DNA of 39,610 bases from Anaerolineae bacterium (GTDB lineage: Bacteria; Chloroflexota; Anaerolineae; Epilineales; Epilineaceae), in contig JAJCYU010000275.1 of NCBI GenBank assembly GCA_029262755.1, positions 1-39,610 on the forward strand, given 5' to 3'. The position numbers were made by a program, and so were the translations under genes. Positions 1-9,111 of the stretch are shown here, one piece after another. Numbering within the stretch: position 1 is the first letter of the stretch; each line of letters begins with the position of its first letter. The notes below the pieces were generated by a model. That model was not told the DNA's origin and searched no databases. It was given only the letters and a program-made list of their open reading frames with translations.

Positions 1-309
1 GCGCTCATCGGCTGCTTTGCGCACGGACTTGACCACGTCGAAGCTCGTCCGCCCGGCCGGCTTGTCGACCACGATGATTCCGCTGCGTGGCGGCTCCGCG
101 ACATCGGCCCGCCGCGCCAATTCCTCGGCAGGCGATTTGGCCAACGAAAGGGGGATGATCTGCGAGTGGTCCTTATCGATGCGCGCGGCCCAGGGCGGCA
201 CGATGAGTTCCTCCGGATCAATGGAATCTTGGTCGGCGCTCTGGGGAGTCGCGTCCTGGTCCGCCGGGAGCTCGGATGCGTCGGGAGGGTCCACCATCTG
301 ATCGCTCAT
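1..309 (-). CDS. truB: tRNA pseudouridine(55) synthase TruB, N-terminal part (cut by window edge)
   Basis: TruB converts U55 to pseudouridine in the T-loop of tRNAs. Only the first 103 codons lie in the window. Residues 1-80 are an acidic, poorly conserved leader; from about residue 81 the typical TruB opening appears (GIIVVDKPAGRTSFDVV), matching the family KP-x-G-x-TS motif. The catalytic Asp would lie beyond the edge. The start ATG at 309 overlaps the stop of the upstream DHH gene as ATGA (306-309), so it is the last visible gene of the nusA operon and probably translationally coupled. The 80-residue leader before the KPxG motif is longer than in most TruB proteins, which usually begin close to it; a start inside the leader cannot be excluded. 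Confidence 0.85.
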   Translation of the reverse strand, partial: MSDQMVDPPDASELPADQDATPQSADQDSIDPEELIVPPWAARIDKDHSQIIPLSLAKSPAEELARRADVAEPPRSGIIVVDKPAGRTSFDVVKSVRKAADER

Positions 310-1442
310 GAAGACGTCCCAGCGTGTGGGGCGGTCGCGGAAGACGGTTCCGCCTCCCCGCCTACGTCGGCGTTTTGTCCTGCGATGCGCACGTGCGTGT
401 GAAGCGCGCGTTGTACGACCTCAATCGCGTCGTTCAGCGGACCCGCGATGCGCGCGCCCGCGGCCAGGGCATGACCACCGCCACCCATTGCCTCCGCGGC
501 GGGCACGAGGTCCGTTCCCGGCTTTGCGCGCAGCGAGACATCGACGTTGCCGTCGCGGCGTTCGCGCAGCACCGCGATCGCGCGAGGCTCCGCGGCGGTC
601 GCGAGCACGGCGGAGATACCACGGGCTTCTGCCGCACCAACTCCCGCGCGCGCTAAATCATCCAATGTCAGCGCCGTCAGGGCGAAGGGGCCGTCGACGA
701 TCACGCCGTCGAGGGCGTGCCCGAGCAACTTGAGGCCGCCGAGCGGGCGCGTGTAGAACACATGCTGGGTGATGGCGGCTAGCGGCGCGCCAAGCGCCAT
801 CAGACGCCGCGCCGCGTCCATGGTGCCCACGGTCACATTCGGTGTGCGAAATCCGATCGTGTCGGTGACGATGCCGGTCAACAGGCTGGTCGCAGCGGCC
901 ACGTCCAACGGCAGGCGGCCGATGTCGATGAGCGCAACGAGCATCTCCGCCGTCGATGCCGCGGAAGAATCGATAAAGTTGGTGTCGCCGAAACCGTCGT
1001 TGGACACATGATGATCGATCACCAACGTCGGCAGGGATGACCACGTTTCGGGTCGGTAGAGATTTCCGAGCCGCGACGCATCGCCCGCATCGACGGCAAC
1101 CGCAAGATCATGGCGCGTCGGATCGGGCCCTTCGTCCACGATTCGCCCAACGCCCGACAGGAAGGCTACCTCTTGCGGCGCCGCGTCCGCGCATGCGAAC
1201 GTGACGCTCTTGCCTGCGGCTTCGAGCACGGCACCCAAGCCAAGCAAGCTACCGATGGCATCGCCGTCCGGATCAAAATGGGTACCGATCCAGACGCGCT
1301 GGGCCGCTTGCAGCGGTGCGATCGCGACGCGCGGATCCGCGGAAGGCGTGCCGACCTCGGGGCTGCTAGGAGGCGACGGGGTTGGGGGTGGGGATGCGGC
1401 TACCCGCGCGTCCCCGGCTTCATTCGGGTCCGAGGACGGCAT
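306..1442 (-). CDS. nrnA: DHH/DHHA1 family phosphoesterase, NrnA-type nanoRNase/pAp phosphatase
   Basis: Members degrade short oligoribonucleotides and often dephosphorylate pAp, using Mn-type metal ions in the cytosol. The DHH domain shows HFDPDGDAIGS, then AVDAGDASR, then the name-giving VIDHHVSN motif. The C-terminal DHHA1 domain has the substrate-binding GGGGHALAAG loop near the end. The open frame extends upstream to 1607, but that part is out-of-frame reading of rbfA; I chose the ATG at 1442, giving 378 aa and a 23-nt overlap with rbfA. An ATG at 1475 is also possible, and neither has a strong ribosome site. About 45 Pro/Ala/Ser-rich residues precede the domain. Position between rbfA and truB is typical for this gene in Gram-positive-like and Chloroflexota operons. 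Confidence 0.9.
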   Translation of the reverse strand: MPSSDPNEAGDARVAASPPPTPSPPSSPEVGTPSADPRVAIAPLQAAQRVWIGTHFDPDGDAIGSLLGLGAVLEAAGKSVTFACADAAPQEVAFLSGVGRIVDEGPDPTRHDLAVAVDAGDASRLGNLYRPETWSSLPTLVIDHHVSNDGFGDTNFIDSSAASTAEMLVALIDIGRLPLDVAAATSLLTGIVTDTIGFRTPNVTVGTMDAARRLMALGAPLAAITQHVFYTRPLGGLKLLGHALDGVIVDGPFALTALTLDDLARAGVGAAEARGISAVLATAAEPRAIAVLRERRDGNVDVSLRAKPGTDLVPAAEAMGGGGHALAAGARIAGPLNDAIEVVQRALHTHVRIAGQNADVGGEAEPSSATAPHAGTSS

Positions 1443-1992
1443 CGGTTGGTCCGTCTGCGCCGTCGGCGACGGCATCGTGCTCGTCGTCGCTGCGAAGATC
1501 GTCTTCGAGGCCGTTGTGGGGCTGATTCGAGGGTGACGGATCCGCCCCCGCATGCTCGCCCGCATCATCCTGGGAGGCATCGGTGTGCGGCTCGGCCGCC
1601 GAGACAACGTCGCTGCTCACCTCGTCTTGGTCCGCGGGTTCACCGCGCTCCTCGGACAACTTCTCGAGAAGATCCAATACGCGGTGACCGCTTTCGAAAT
1701 CGCGATCGCGCGCGAACACCAGCTTGGGAATCCGCCGCAGTCCCAAGTGCGCAAGCTGGCCGCGCAGGAAGCCACGGGCCTGCTCGAGCGCCTCGTGAAT
1801 GACCGCAAGCTCCTCTTCGCTGGCGGCGGCCGAGGTCGTGAAGTAGGTCTTGGCCGTCGCGAGATCCTGCGTGCTCTCGACTCGCGTGACCACGATCGTT
1901 ACAAGGCGCGGATCGTCGACCCGGCCCGGCAACAAGGTGGATAACTCCTGCATCAACAGTTCGTTGATGCGTCGTTGACGACGTGTCGCCAT
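1420..1992 (-). CDS. rbfA: 30S ribosome-binding factor RbfA with acidic C-terminal tail
   Basis: RbfA binds the immature 30S subunit and helps 16S rRNA 5'-end maturation. Residues 1-120 form the usual single KH-like domain ([18 protein letters not shown] at the start, then a DPRL-type strand and the helix around SEEELAVIHEALEQARGFLR, then LRRIPKLVF). The family is usually about 120 aa; here 190 aa, the extra 70 residues being Asp/Glu/Ser-rich and probably disordered. The start ATG at 1992 shares one base with the infB stop (TGATG). The frame is open further upstream to 2073 but only over infB, so that extension is rejected. Confidence 0.93.
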   Translation of the reverse strand: MATRRQRRINELLMQELSTLLPGRVDDPRLVTIVVTRVESTQDLATAKTYFTTSAAASEEELAVIHEALEQARGFLRGQLAHLGLRRIPKLVFARDRDFESGHRVLDLLEKLSEERGEPADQDEVSSDVVSAAEPHTDASQDDAGEHAGADPSPSNQPHNGLEDDLRSDDEHDAVADGADGPTDAVLGPE

Positions 1993-3833
1993 CAGCGAAC
2001 GCGTTCCCGAACCGTGGCCTCGATGATGTCGCCTTGGACAATCTTGCGGAAGCCGTCCACGGAAACTCCGCACTCGAAGCCTTCACGAACCTCGCGTGCA
2101 TCGTCTTTGAAGCGCTTGAGGGAATCGATGGAAGATCGGTGGATGACCTCGCCGTCGCGCACGACGCGCGCCGCGGCGTTGCGCTTGATGACGCCTTCGA
2201 TCACGTGGCAGCCCGCGATGCGGCCCGCGCCCTTGATCTGGAACGTCGCCCGAACCTCGGCGCGACCGATGACCTTGTCCTCGTACTCGGGCGTGATCAT
2301 GCCCTCGACGATGTCCTGGACATCTTCGGCCAGCTTGTAGATGACGTCGTATTCGCGCACCTCGACCTGCTTGGCCGTAGCCATGCGACGCGCGGGCGGA
2401 TCCGGGCTCGTACGGAATCCGATCACGACCGCGTCCGAAGCCGCGGCCAGATCGATATCGGACTCCGAGATGTCGCCTGCTGCGGCCCGTAGGATCTCCA
2501 CCCGGACGTCGACGAGGCTCAGGCCCTCAAGCGACTCGACAACCGGCTGCAATGTCCCTTGGACATCCGTCTTCACAATCAAGTTCAAGGACTTGACCTC
2601 GCCGGCTTGCGCACGGGCGAAGAGTTCCTCCAACGTCAGAGGCGCGATCTCCTCCTCCACGTTGGCACGACGGACGCGATCCTCGTTGTCCGAGGCCAGG
2701 CGCTTAGCATCGCGCAGCTTCTTCACGGCTACGAAGCGCAGGCCGGCCTCCGGTACATCCGACAAGCCCATGACCTCGACGGGCGTCGACGGCGGCGCCG
2801 TCTGAACCTGAGCGCCCGTGTGGTCGAACATGGCGCGCACCTTACTGTATTGCCCGCCGACCACGATCATGTCGCCGCGGTTCAGCGTTCCGCTCTGCAC
2901 CAGGATCGTTGCCATCACACCGCGTGCCGTGTCGATCTTGCCTTCGAGGATGGTTCCGCGCGCCAGCCGCTTGGGGTTGCCGAGCGGCTTGTGCTCTTCG
3001 GCTGTGAGCAGGATGGCGTCGAGCAACTCGTCGAGACCCTGACCCGATTCGGCCGATGTGCGCACGACAAAGGTGTCGCCGCCCCATTCTTCGGGCATGA
3101 CCCCCAGCTCGCTGAGCTGGTTGAGCACCCGGTCGGTGTTGGAGTCGGGCAGATCGATCTTGTTGAGTGCGACGACCATCTGCACGCCTGCGGCTCGGAT
3201 GTGGTCGATCGCCTCGCGGGTGGTCGGCATGACGCCGTCATCCGCAGCAACGACGAGAATGGCGATGTCGGTTGCCTGCGCACCGCGGGCTCGCATCGCC
3301 GTGAACGCCTCGTGACCGGGCGTGTCGATAAACGTGACCGTGCCGTTGTCACGCTTCACGGTGTAGGCACCCGTGTGCTGCGTGATTCCGCCGGACTCGC
3401 TCGCGGTGACCTTCGTCTCGCGAATCGCGTCGAGCAGGCTTGTCTTACCGTGATCAACGTGGCCCATCATGGTCACGACGGGGGGGCGCGCCTCAAGCTT
3501 GGACTCGTCCTCGTCGACCAAGTACCACGCGATGCCCGGCTCTTCCGGCTCCGCTTCCTCGGCCGCGGCTAGCGCTTCGTGCTCGGCCAGCTCAGCCGCG
3601 ACAGCCGCCTCTTGCTCCAAGGCGCCTTCGAGCAGCAGCTCGTAGCCGAGATCCTCGGCGACGATGGCAGCGGTCTCGTAGTCGATCGACTCCGTGATGC
3701 TGGCCATGATGCCGTTGGCGATCAACGCCTTCAGCAGCTCGACCGGGCTGAGCGAAAGCCTCTCCGCCAGCTCCCCGACCGCGATTGTCTGTGGTATCTC
3801 CACCACCGTGCGTTGCTTCACTTCATCCGCCAT
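1992..3833 (-). CDS. infB: Translation initiation factor IF-2
   Basis: IF-2 is the GTPase that brings fMet-tRNA to the 30S subunit and promotes subunit joining. Residues 8-65 are the IF2-N/helical domain. The G domain shows G1 GHVDHGKT (124-131), switch II DTPGHE (170-175) and G4 NKID (224-227). Domains II, III and the fMet-tRNA-binding domain IV follow to residue 613. At 613 aa it is a short form lacking the long N-terminal extension of enterobacterial IF-2; an acidic Glu/Ala linker (71-100) stands in its place. The ATG at 3833 follows GGAG by seven bases and overlaps the end of ylxR by 11 nt; the stop overlaps rbfA. Confidence 0.98.
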   Translation of the reverse strand: MADEVKQRTVVEIPQTIAVGELAERLSLSPVELLKALIANGIMASITESIDYETAAIVAEDLGYELLLEGALEQEAAVAAELAEHEALAAAEEAEPEEPGIAWYLVDEDESKLEARPPVVTMMGHVDHGKTSLLDAIRETKVTASESGGITQHTGAYTVKRDNGTVTFIDTPGHEAFTAMRARGAQATDIAILVVAADDGVMPTTREAIDHIRAAGVQMVVALNKIDLPDSNTDRVLNQLSELGVMPEEWGGDTFVVRTSAESGQGLDELLDAILLTAEEHKPLGNPKRLARGTILEGKIDTARGVMATILVQSGTLNRGDMIVVGGQYSKVRAMFDHTGAQVQTAPPSTPVEVMGLSDVPEAGLRFVAVKKLRDAKRLASDNEDRVRRANVEEEIAPLTLEELFARAQAGEVKSLNLIVKTDVQGTLQPVVESLEGLSLVDVRVEILRAAAGDISESDIDLAAASDAVVIGFRTSPDPPARRMATAKQVEVREYDVIYKLAEDVQDIVEGMITPEYEDKVIGRAEVRATFQIKGAGRIAGCHVIEGVIKRNAAARVVRDGEVIHRSSIDSLKRFKDDAREVREGFECGVSVDGFRKIVQGDIIEATVRERVR

Positions 3834-4128
3834 CTAGGTTCTCCGTGCGCTGCCGCGCCCATGCGACCAGCTGCGTTGTGTCGATCGTCTCGCCCGACGC
3901 GCCGAGCGCGGCGGCGAGGCGAGGGGAAAGGCCTTTCACCCGTCCCTCGTCCATCGCTACGCAGTCGCACACATAGGCGCCGCGTCCTTGACCCTTCCCT
4001 GTTTGATCGTGTTGCAGCCGCGTGCCTGAATCATCCGCAACGAGATGTACCCGCAACAACTCCGCCTTGGGCTTGCGCCTTCGGCACATCACGCACATGC
4101 GTTCCGGTGGGGGGCGTCGTCCGGCCAA
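3823..4128 (-). CDS. ylxR: YlxR (RnpM-type, DUF448) RNA-binding protein
   Basis: YlxR-family proteins bind RNA; one member has been reported to modulate RNase P, hence the name RnpM. The family pattern is visible: an Arg-rich opening with RMCVMCRRRKPKAELLR, then a D-x-x-G-K stretch leading to GRGAYVCDC, and a C-terminal helix. The start is uncertain. The frame is open to 4233 but would overlap nusA by 71 nt. TTG at 4128 (101 aa) keeps the conserved Arg residues before the first Cys pair; ATG at 4098 (91 aa) would trim them. I prefer 4128. All options overlap nusA (stop 4163-4165) little or not at all. The usual partner gene ylxQ (L7Ae family) is absent before infB. Confidence 0.85.
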   Translation of the reverse strand: MAGRRPPPERMCVMCRRRKPKAELLRVHLVADDSGTRLQHDQTGKGQGRGAYVCDCVAMDEGRVKGLSPRLAAALGASGETIDTTQLVAWARQRTENLDGG

Positions 4129-4162
4129 TGCGTTCGGGGCGTGCTGCGTTGCCGCGGCCGGC

Positions 4163-5974
4163 CTACTCTTCTTCGTCGTTTTCTTCGCCCCCTGCAAGAA
4201 AGTCTTCCTCTTTGAAGTCCATCTCGTCCTCATCGAAGTCGAAGTCTTCCTCGCCGGTCCACTTGTCTACGTCGTCGCGCCAGTCGCGGCGGGAGCGCTT
4301 GCGTCGAACCTCGGCGACAAGCTCGCCCGTCTTCGGATCGCGCACGAGGCGACGTGTTTGGCGTTGCGGCTTGCCGCTATCGCCGACCAACAATTCTTCC
4401 TCCGCGTCCCTGGGCTTCGTCCATGCCGGTTTGGACGGTGCCGGTGCGGGCCGCGGCGTCTCCGCGGCCTTGGCCGCCGGCTTCACCGTCGCAGGGGCAG
4501 GAGTCTTCGCCGTAGCCGGTGCTGCCTCCACCGGTTTCGCAACGGCCGCCGGCTCGAGCTCCTCAGCCGAATCTTCCTCATCGGCCGCCGACGTGTCGCT
4601 GGCAACCGCAGCGCCGATCGTGGCCGGAGCGTCTTCGCTCGCAGTCTCCGGTTGTTCGGCTACTTCAAGATCCGTCGCTGCCCCGTCATGGGCGGCAGGC
4701 GCTTGCGGCTCGTCCTCCGCCGGCGCCGGCATCGCCGCCGCCACGTCTTGGACGTCTGCCTGCTCGCCGGCGCTCTCGTCTTCGCCTTCCGGCTTGAGCG
4801 ATAGATCCTCCGCCAGACGCTTGCGCTCTGCCTCTGCCCGGCGCGATTGCTCGGCCTTGCGAATCTCTTCCTCTGCGCGCAGGTTCTCGAGCAGATCGGC
4901 CGACTCGCTCTCGGCACGAATGTCGATACGCCAGCCGGTCAGCTTGGCGGCGAGACGCGCGTTCTGGCCCTCGCGCCCAATCGCAAGCGAGAGCTGATCG
5001 TCAGGCACGATTACCGCCGCCGTGCCGCGCACGTGCGTGATCTCTTCGTCCGCCGCTTCCAGTGCGACAAACATCACGCGCGCCGGAGACAGCGCGTGCT
5101 TGATAAACATTCTGGGATCCGGATCCCACTCGACGATGTCGATCTTTTCGCCGCCGAGTTCCCGCACAAGGGATTGGATTCGGACGCCGCGCATTCCGAC
5201 ACATGCCCCGACCGGATCGACGCCTTCTTGATGCGACCAGACCGCCACCTTGGAGCGGTTGCCCGCTTCACGCGCGATGGCCTTGACCTCGACTGCGCCC
5301 TGGAACACTTCGGGAATCTCTAGTTCCATGAGACGAAGCAGCATGTTCTTGTGGCTGCGGCTGACGATGATCTGCGGACCCTTCATGGCCCGCTTCACCT
5401 CGGCGACATAGACCCGAACCCGCTGGTTGGGCATGTAGCGTTCGCCGGGAATCTGGTGGCTCTTGGGCATGATCGCTTCGACGCGGTCGAGCGCCACCGT
5501 GATCAGGTCGCGATTTGTCGTCTGGACGGTGCCGTAGACGATCTCGCCTTCGCGATCCGCATAGGTCAGATAGGTTTGCTCGCGCTCGGCCTCGCGGATG
5601 CGCTGCAAGATGACCTGCTTGGCCGTCTGCGCAGCGATCCGTCCGAAGTCCACCGGCGTCACGTCGAGCGAGATCAAATCACCCACGGCCGCGCCCGGCT
5701 TGTGCGTTTCCGCCTGTTCGGGCGTCATCTGGCTGAGCGGATCCTCGATGAATTCCTCTTCCGTGACCGCGAAATGACCGTATACATGTGCCGCGCCGGA
5801 AGATTCGCTGATCTCCACCGTGACTTCGCTGGCCTCTCGGTCGGGAATCTTGTCATACGCCGACTTCAGCGCGGCCTTCAGCGCGTCGAGGATCACTTCG
5901 GGAGGAAGCTCACGCGCCGCACTGAGACCACGGATGGCGGCCATCAGTTCGGTACTGGAGCTAGTCACGGCCAT
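4163..5974 (-). CDS. nusA: Transcription termination/antitermination factor NusA with long acidic tail
   Basis: NusA binds RNA polymerase and nascent RNA and tunes pausing, termination and antitermination. From the ATG at 5974: NusA-N domain 1-125, S1 domain about 140-210 ([11 protein letters not shown] onward), KH1 about 220-290 ([19 protein letters not shown]) and KH2 about 310-355 ([21 protein letters not shown]). About 240 further residues are low-complexity Ala/Pro/Glu, ending in an almost purely acidic segment (Asp, Glu, Phe). Total 603 aa, against roughly 350-400 for NusA without repeats. The ATG at 5974 has AGAGG four bases upstream; the frame is open to 6049 but without a better start. 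It heads the operon; rimP, the usual upstream neighbour, is not present. Confidence 0.97.
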   Translation of the reverse strand: MAVTSSSTELMAAIRGLSAARELPPEVILDALKAALKSAYDKIPDREASEVTVEISESSGAAHVYGHFAVTEEEFIEDPLSQMTPEQAETHKPGAAVGDLISLDVTPVDFGRIAAQTAKQVILQRIREAEREQTYLTYADREGEIVYGTVQTTNRDLITVALDRVEAIMPKSHQIPGERYMPNQRVRVYVAEVKRAMKGPQIIVSRSHKNMLLRLMELEIPEVFQGAVEVKAIAREAGNRSKVAVWSHQEGVDPVGACVGMRGVRIQSLVRELGGEKIDIVEWDPDPRMFIKHALSPARVMFVALEAADEEITHVRGTAAVIVPDDQLSLAIGREGQNARLAAKLTGWRIDIRAESESADLLENLRAEEEIRKAEQSRRAEAERKRLAEDLSLKPEGEDESAGEQADVQDVAAAMPAPAEDEPQAPAAHDGAATDLEVAEQPETASEDAPATIGAAVASDTSAADEEDSAEELEPAAVAKPVEAAPATAKTPAPATVKPAAKAAETPRPAPAPSKPAWTKPRDAEEELLVGDSGKPQRQTRRLVRDPKTGELVAEVRRKRSRRDWRDDVDKWTGEEDFDFDEDEMDFKEEDFLAGGEENDEEE

Positions 5975-5995
5975 GTCGCCTCTCATCAGCTTCGT

Positions 5996-6024
5996 CCCCC
6001 GGACTGGGGGTACGACCTCCGTAC
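5996..6024 (-). other. Two abutting small hairpins in the nusA 5' leader
   Basis: Two perfect inverted repeats sit side by side in the transcribed leader, 22-50 nt before the nusA start: CCCCC-5 nt-GGGGG (5996-6010) and GTACG-5 nt-CGTAC (6010-6024). In the RNA sense the order is GTACG...CGTAC, then CCCCC...GGGGG. They could form leader stem-loops. The function is unknown; nusA operons are autoregulated in other bacteria, but no known NusA-leader motif is recognised here. Confidence 0.4.
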
Positions 6025-6086
6025 GCAAAGAAAAGCGGGGCAAGCCCACTTTCCAGGATGCATAGGAATTGTGGTTTTCGGCGCGG

Positions 6087-6115
6087 ATTATACCACGCAG
6101 CCGACTTCCTCACAA
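6087..6115 (-). promoter_or_regulatory. Sigma70-type promoter of the nusA operon
   Basis: Reading the minus strand, TTGTGA (6115-6110; 4 of 6 match to TTGACA) is followed by a 17-base spacer and a perfect TATAAT (6092-6087). Predicted transcription start is near 6080, giving a leader of about 105 nt before nusA. Confidence 0.75.
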
Positions 6116-6151
6116 GTGTTTTGGCCGGTCGCGGCCATGCTTCCGCGGGGC

Positions 6152-6157
6152 TATAAT
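6152..6157 (+). promoter_or_regulatory. Probable -10 box of the acs promoter
   Basis: A perfect TATAAT lies 40 bases before the acs start codon, predicting transcription from about 6164. No acceptable -35 hexamer is found at 16-18 bases upstream (the region reads TCGCGG), so the promoter may need an activator, as acs promoters do in several bacteria. Confidence 0.5.
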
Positions 6158-6196
6158 CCGCGCCGCAATGCGCCCGAACACGCCAAGGAGCCTGCC

Positions 6197-8134
6197 ATGA
6201 TCCCGGTCAAACCCGCGCTCTCCGGCAGCGCCGCCATCGGCTCGCTGGACGCCTACCGGGGGCTCGCCGAAGAGGCTCTACGCGAGCCCGATGCCTTCTG
6301 GCTCCGCCAAGCCGAGAGCCTGACGTGGTTCCGCGCGCCCGAAGCGGCCGGCGGCGGTGACTTCACCGCCGTGGATATCGCCTGGTACCCCGGCGGACGT
6401 CTGAACGCTGCGTACAACTGCATCGATCGCCATATGACCGAGCGTGCGGACAAGACCGCCATCATCTGGGCGGCGGACGAAACCGGCACGTACCGCCACA
6501 TCAGCTACCGCGAGCTGCAACGCGAGGTCTGCCGCGTGGCCAACGTGCTGCGGGCAAACGGTGTGCGGCGCGGGGACCGGGTTTGTATCTACCTGCCGAT
6601 GATTCCGGAACTGGCGTTCACGATGCTCGCCTGCGCGCGCATCGGCGCGATCCACTCGATCGTGTTCGCCGGCTTCTCGGCTGAAGCCCTGCGCGACCGC
6701 ATCCTCGACGCCTCCTGCCGCGTGGTCGTCACCGCCGACGAGGGGTTGCGCGGCGGCCGCGCGATCCCGCTCAAGGCCATGACCGATGAAGCGGTCGAGG
6801 GGCTGGACGTGGTCGAGCATGTGCTCGTCGCGCGCAGAACGGGGGCCGAGGTTCCGATGCGCGCCGGCCGCGATCTGTGGCTGGACGAGGAGATGGATCG
6901 CCAGCGCCCGACGTGCCCCGTGGAATGGATGGACGCGGAGGATCCCCTGTTCATCCTCTATACCTCCGGCTCCACCGGCAAGCCCAAGGGCCTATTGCAC
7001 ACCACTGGCGGCTACCTGACATACGCCTCGCTCACCCACCGGTTGGTCTTTGACCTGCGCGAGGACGACGTCTACTGCTGCGCGGCCGACATCGGCTGGA
7101 TCACCGGCCACAGCTACATCATCTATGGCCCGCTCGCCAATGGTGCGACCACCGTGATGTTCGAGTCGACCCCGCTCCACCCTGACGCCGGCCGCTACTG
7201 GCAGCTGGTCGAAGACCTCGGCGTGAGCATTTTCTATACGGCCCCCACGGCCATCCGCGCCCTCATGCGCGAAGGCGACGAAGCCGTGCAGAGCTATGAT
7301 CGCTCGAGCCTGCGCGTGCTCGGCACGGTCGGCGAGCCGATCAATCCAGAGGCCTGGCGGTGGTATCACGATGTCGTGGGCGAGGGCCGCTGCGCCGTCG
7401 TCGACACCTGGTGGCAGACGGAGACCGGAGGCATTCTGATCACGCCGCTTCCAGGCGCAACCCCAACGAAGCCGGGCTCGGCCACCCTGCCCTTCCTTGG
7501 TATCGAGCCGGTGCTGGTCGATGAACTCGGCGTGGTGATCGAGGGCAACGGCGTCGAGGGCAACCTCTGCATGGCGCGCAGCTGGCCGGGCCAGGCTCGC
7601 ACGATCTGGGGCGACCACGCGCGCTTCCGCGAGACGTATTTCGTCCAATATCCGGGCCTCTATTTCACCGGAGACGGTTGCCGGCGCGACGAAGACGGGT
7701 ACTACTGGATCACGGGCCGCGTGGACGACGTCCTCAACGTCTCCGGTCACCGCCTCGGCACCGCGGAGGTCGAGAGCGCCCTCGTCGCGCATCCGGACGT
7801 GGCCGAAGCCGCGGTCGTCGGGTTCCCGCACGAGATCAAGGGCCAAGGCGTGCATTGCTACGTCATCGTCAACAAGGACGCGGCCGCAACGCCGATCGCG
7901 GAGCTTGAGGCGGCGCTCAAAGCCCAAGTACGGAGCGCAATCGGTGCCATCGCGACACCGGACCGCATCCAGATTGCGCCCGGCCTGCCCAAAACCCGCT
8001 CCGGCAAGATCATGCGCCGCATCCTGCGCAAGATCGCCGCAAGCACCTACGATGACCTGGGCGATATCTCGACGTTGGCCGACCCGAGCGTGGTGGCGAC
8101 GTTGATCGAGGATCACCGGGAGGCGCGAAGGTAG
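6197..8134 (+). CDS. acs: Acetyl-CoA synthetase (AMP-forming)
   Basis: Acs converts acetate, ATP and CoA to acetyl-CoA, AMP and PPi, allowing growth on or scavenging of acetate. The 645 aa length is typical (about 650). Motifs in order: P-loop-like [11 protein letters not shown] from residue 255, [10 protein letters not shown] (the Trp-containing acetate pocket and adenine-binding region), [19 protein letters not shown] (ribose and hinge motif), and [11 protein letters not shown] with the catalytic Lys604, the residue acetylated by Pat-type enzymes in relatives. The ATG at 6197 has AAGGAG six bases upstream; the open frame continues far upstream, but that part is antisense to nusA and is rejected. 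Transcribed divergently from nusA and convergent with the next gene (26-bp gap). Confidence 0.97.
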   Translation: MIPVKPALSGSAAIGSLDAYRGLAEEALREPDAFWLRQAESLTWFRAPEAAGGGDFTAVDIAWYPGGRLNAAYNCIDRHMTERADKTAIIWAADETGTYRHISYRELQREVCRVANVLRANGVRRGDRVCIYLPMIPELAFTMLACARIGAIHSIVFAGFSAEALRDRILDASCRVVVTADEGLRGGRAIPLKAMTDEAVEGLDVVEHVLVARRTGAEVPMRAGRDLWLDEEMDRQRPTCPVEWMDAEDPLFILYTSGSTGKPKGLLHTTGGYLTYASLTHRLVFDLREDDVYCCAADIGWITGHSYIIYGPLANGATTVMFESTPLHPDAGRYWQLVEDLGVSIFYTAPTAIRALMREGDEAVQSYDRSSLRVLGTVGEPINPEAWRWYHDVVGEGRCAVVDTWWQTETGGILITPLPGATPTKPGSATLPFLGIEPVLVDELGVVIEGNGVEGNLCMARSWPGQARTIWGDHARFRETYFVQYPGLYFTGDGCRRDEDGYYWITGRVDDVLNVSGHRLGTAEVESALVAHPDVAEAAVVGFPHEIKGQGVHCYVIVNKDAAATPIAELEAALKAQVRSAIGAIATPDRIQIAPGLPKTRSGKIMRRILRKIAASTYDDLGDISTLADPSVVATLIEDHREARR

Positions 8135-8160
8135 GCGCGATTCATGCGGCGACTCGTCGA

Positions 8161-9111
8161 CTACCGCCCTGAACTGTTAAACGCAGCGCAACCCGACTTC
8201 GCCAGCGCCCGCGCGCCCGCAACGACCTCGCGTGGCTCGAAGTACCAGTCGATTTCCAGCGTGCGTGCCGCGGATTCCGGCAACCACGCACCGAGCGCCG
8301 CGAAGTCTAGCTCGCCGATCCCCGGTTGGAGGTGGTCGCGCAGGCCGACGACGTCGTGAAAGTGGGCGCCGATCCAGCGGCCGTCCACCGCGTCACGCCA
8401 ATCGCGCCAGCGCTCGAGCCCTACTCGTACTCGTGCGGCGGTGTGGCCCGTGTCCAGCCAAGCGCCTAGTACGGTACTCGCTGGATCCAACGCGTCGAGC
8501 AGCTGCAACATCCCACCTGCTGTCGGCGCCTCCCACGCATGGTATCCGGTCTCCAACCCGACCCGGACGCCCGCCGCTGCTGCCGCCGCGATGACCGGCT
8601 CCAACGCAACGCGTGCGCCGTCGAGGCGCTCCTCTTGCAGCGCGACCAGCCGATCGATCACATGGGCGCGAACGACCCTCGCGCGGCTCGCGGCTTCCAA
8701 CGGCCTCTGACCCGCCCGCACCCGGCTCGTCAGCTCGAACGCGGATCGCCGGAGCGCCTCGTCGTCCAGCGCGCCCGCGTGAACCACGACGGTCGTAGCG
8801 CCGATGGTGCGCGCCGTTGTGATCGTGGCGAGCATGCCCGCTGTCCACCGTGCGCGGCGCGCCGGGTCTGGGCTGAAGGCGTGATCGCGCGGGTCGTACT
8901 CGGCCGGCCGGGGGCAGGGGTGGTGGATCGTCGTGATCGTCGCGCCCGAGGCCTTCACCGTAGCTAGACCCGCCGGCGGTACGTCGTGGCTTAGCTCGAA
9001 GCGCGCGAAGCCCATTGCGCGGCCGGCCTCGAAGAACGCACAGAGGTCGTTGGGCGACGCGAAACGTTGGTGCCACATCGAAGACAGCGCCAGCTGCGGC
9101 AGGCCGCTCAC
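8161..9111 (-). CDS. Sugar phosphate isomerase/epimerase-like TIM-barrel protein
   Basis: A 316-aa member of the xylose isomerase-like/AP endonuclease 2 superfamily, which includes sugar epimerases, inosose dehydratases and endonuclease IV. The visible metal-site candidates match the fold: VVVHAGA (His), GLETGYH (Glu), AWLDTGH (Asp, His), IGAHFHD (His) and LEIDWYF (Glu). The substrate cannot be named. The GTG at 9111 overlaps the uppP stop as GTGA (9108-9111), so the two genes are probably co-translated; an upstream ATG at 9153 would overlap uppP by 46 nt and is less likely. Whether the protein acts with UppP is unknown. No ABC transporter or sugar kinase is adjacent. Confidence 0.85.
   Translation of the reverse strand: MSGLPQLALSSMWHQRFASPNDLCAFFEAGRAMGFARFELSHDVPPAGLATVKASGATITTIHHPCPRPAEYDPRDHAFSPDPARRARWTAGMLATITTARTIGATTVVVHAGALDDEALRRSAFELTSRVRAGQRPLEAASRARVVRAHVIDRLVALQEERLDGARVALEPVIAAAAAAGVRVGLETGYHAWEAPTAGGMLQLLDALDPASTVLGAWLDTGHTAARVRVGLERWRDWRDAVDGRWIGAHFHDVVGLRDHLQPGIGELDFAALGAWLPESAARTLEIDWYFEPREVVAGARALAKSGCAAFNSSGR

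Larger units (their letters stand above)
6080..6164. repeat. 13-bp perfect inverted repeat containing both divergent -10 boxes
   Basis: The word TATAATCCGCGCC occurs on the minus strand at 6092-6080 and on the plus strand at 6152-6164, so the -10 box plus the first transcribed bases of nusA and acs are identical mirror copies, 59 bp apart. See the findings. Confidence 0.8.

Noticed and set aside
5351-6196. Long in-frame upstream extension of the acs reading frame (280 codons)
   Set aside because: It is entirely antisense to nusA and its promoter; acs has a clear ribosome site and a family-typical N terminus at 6197.
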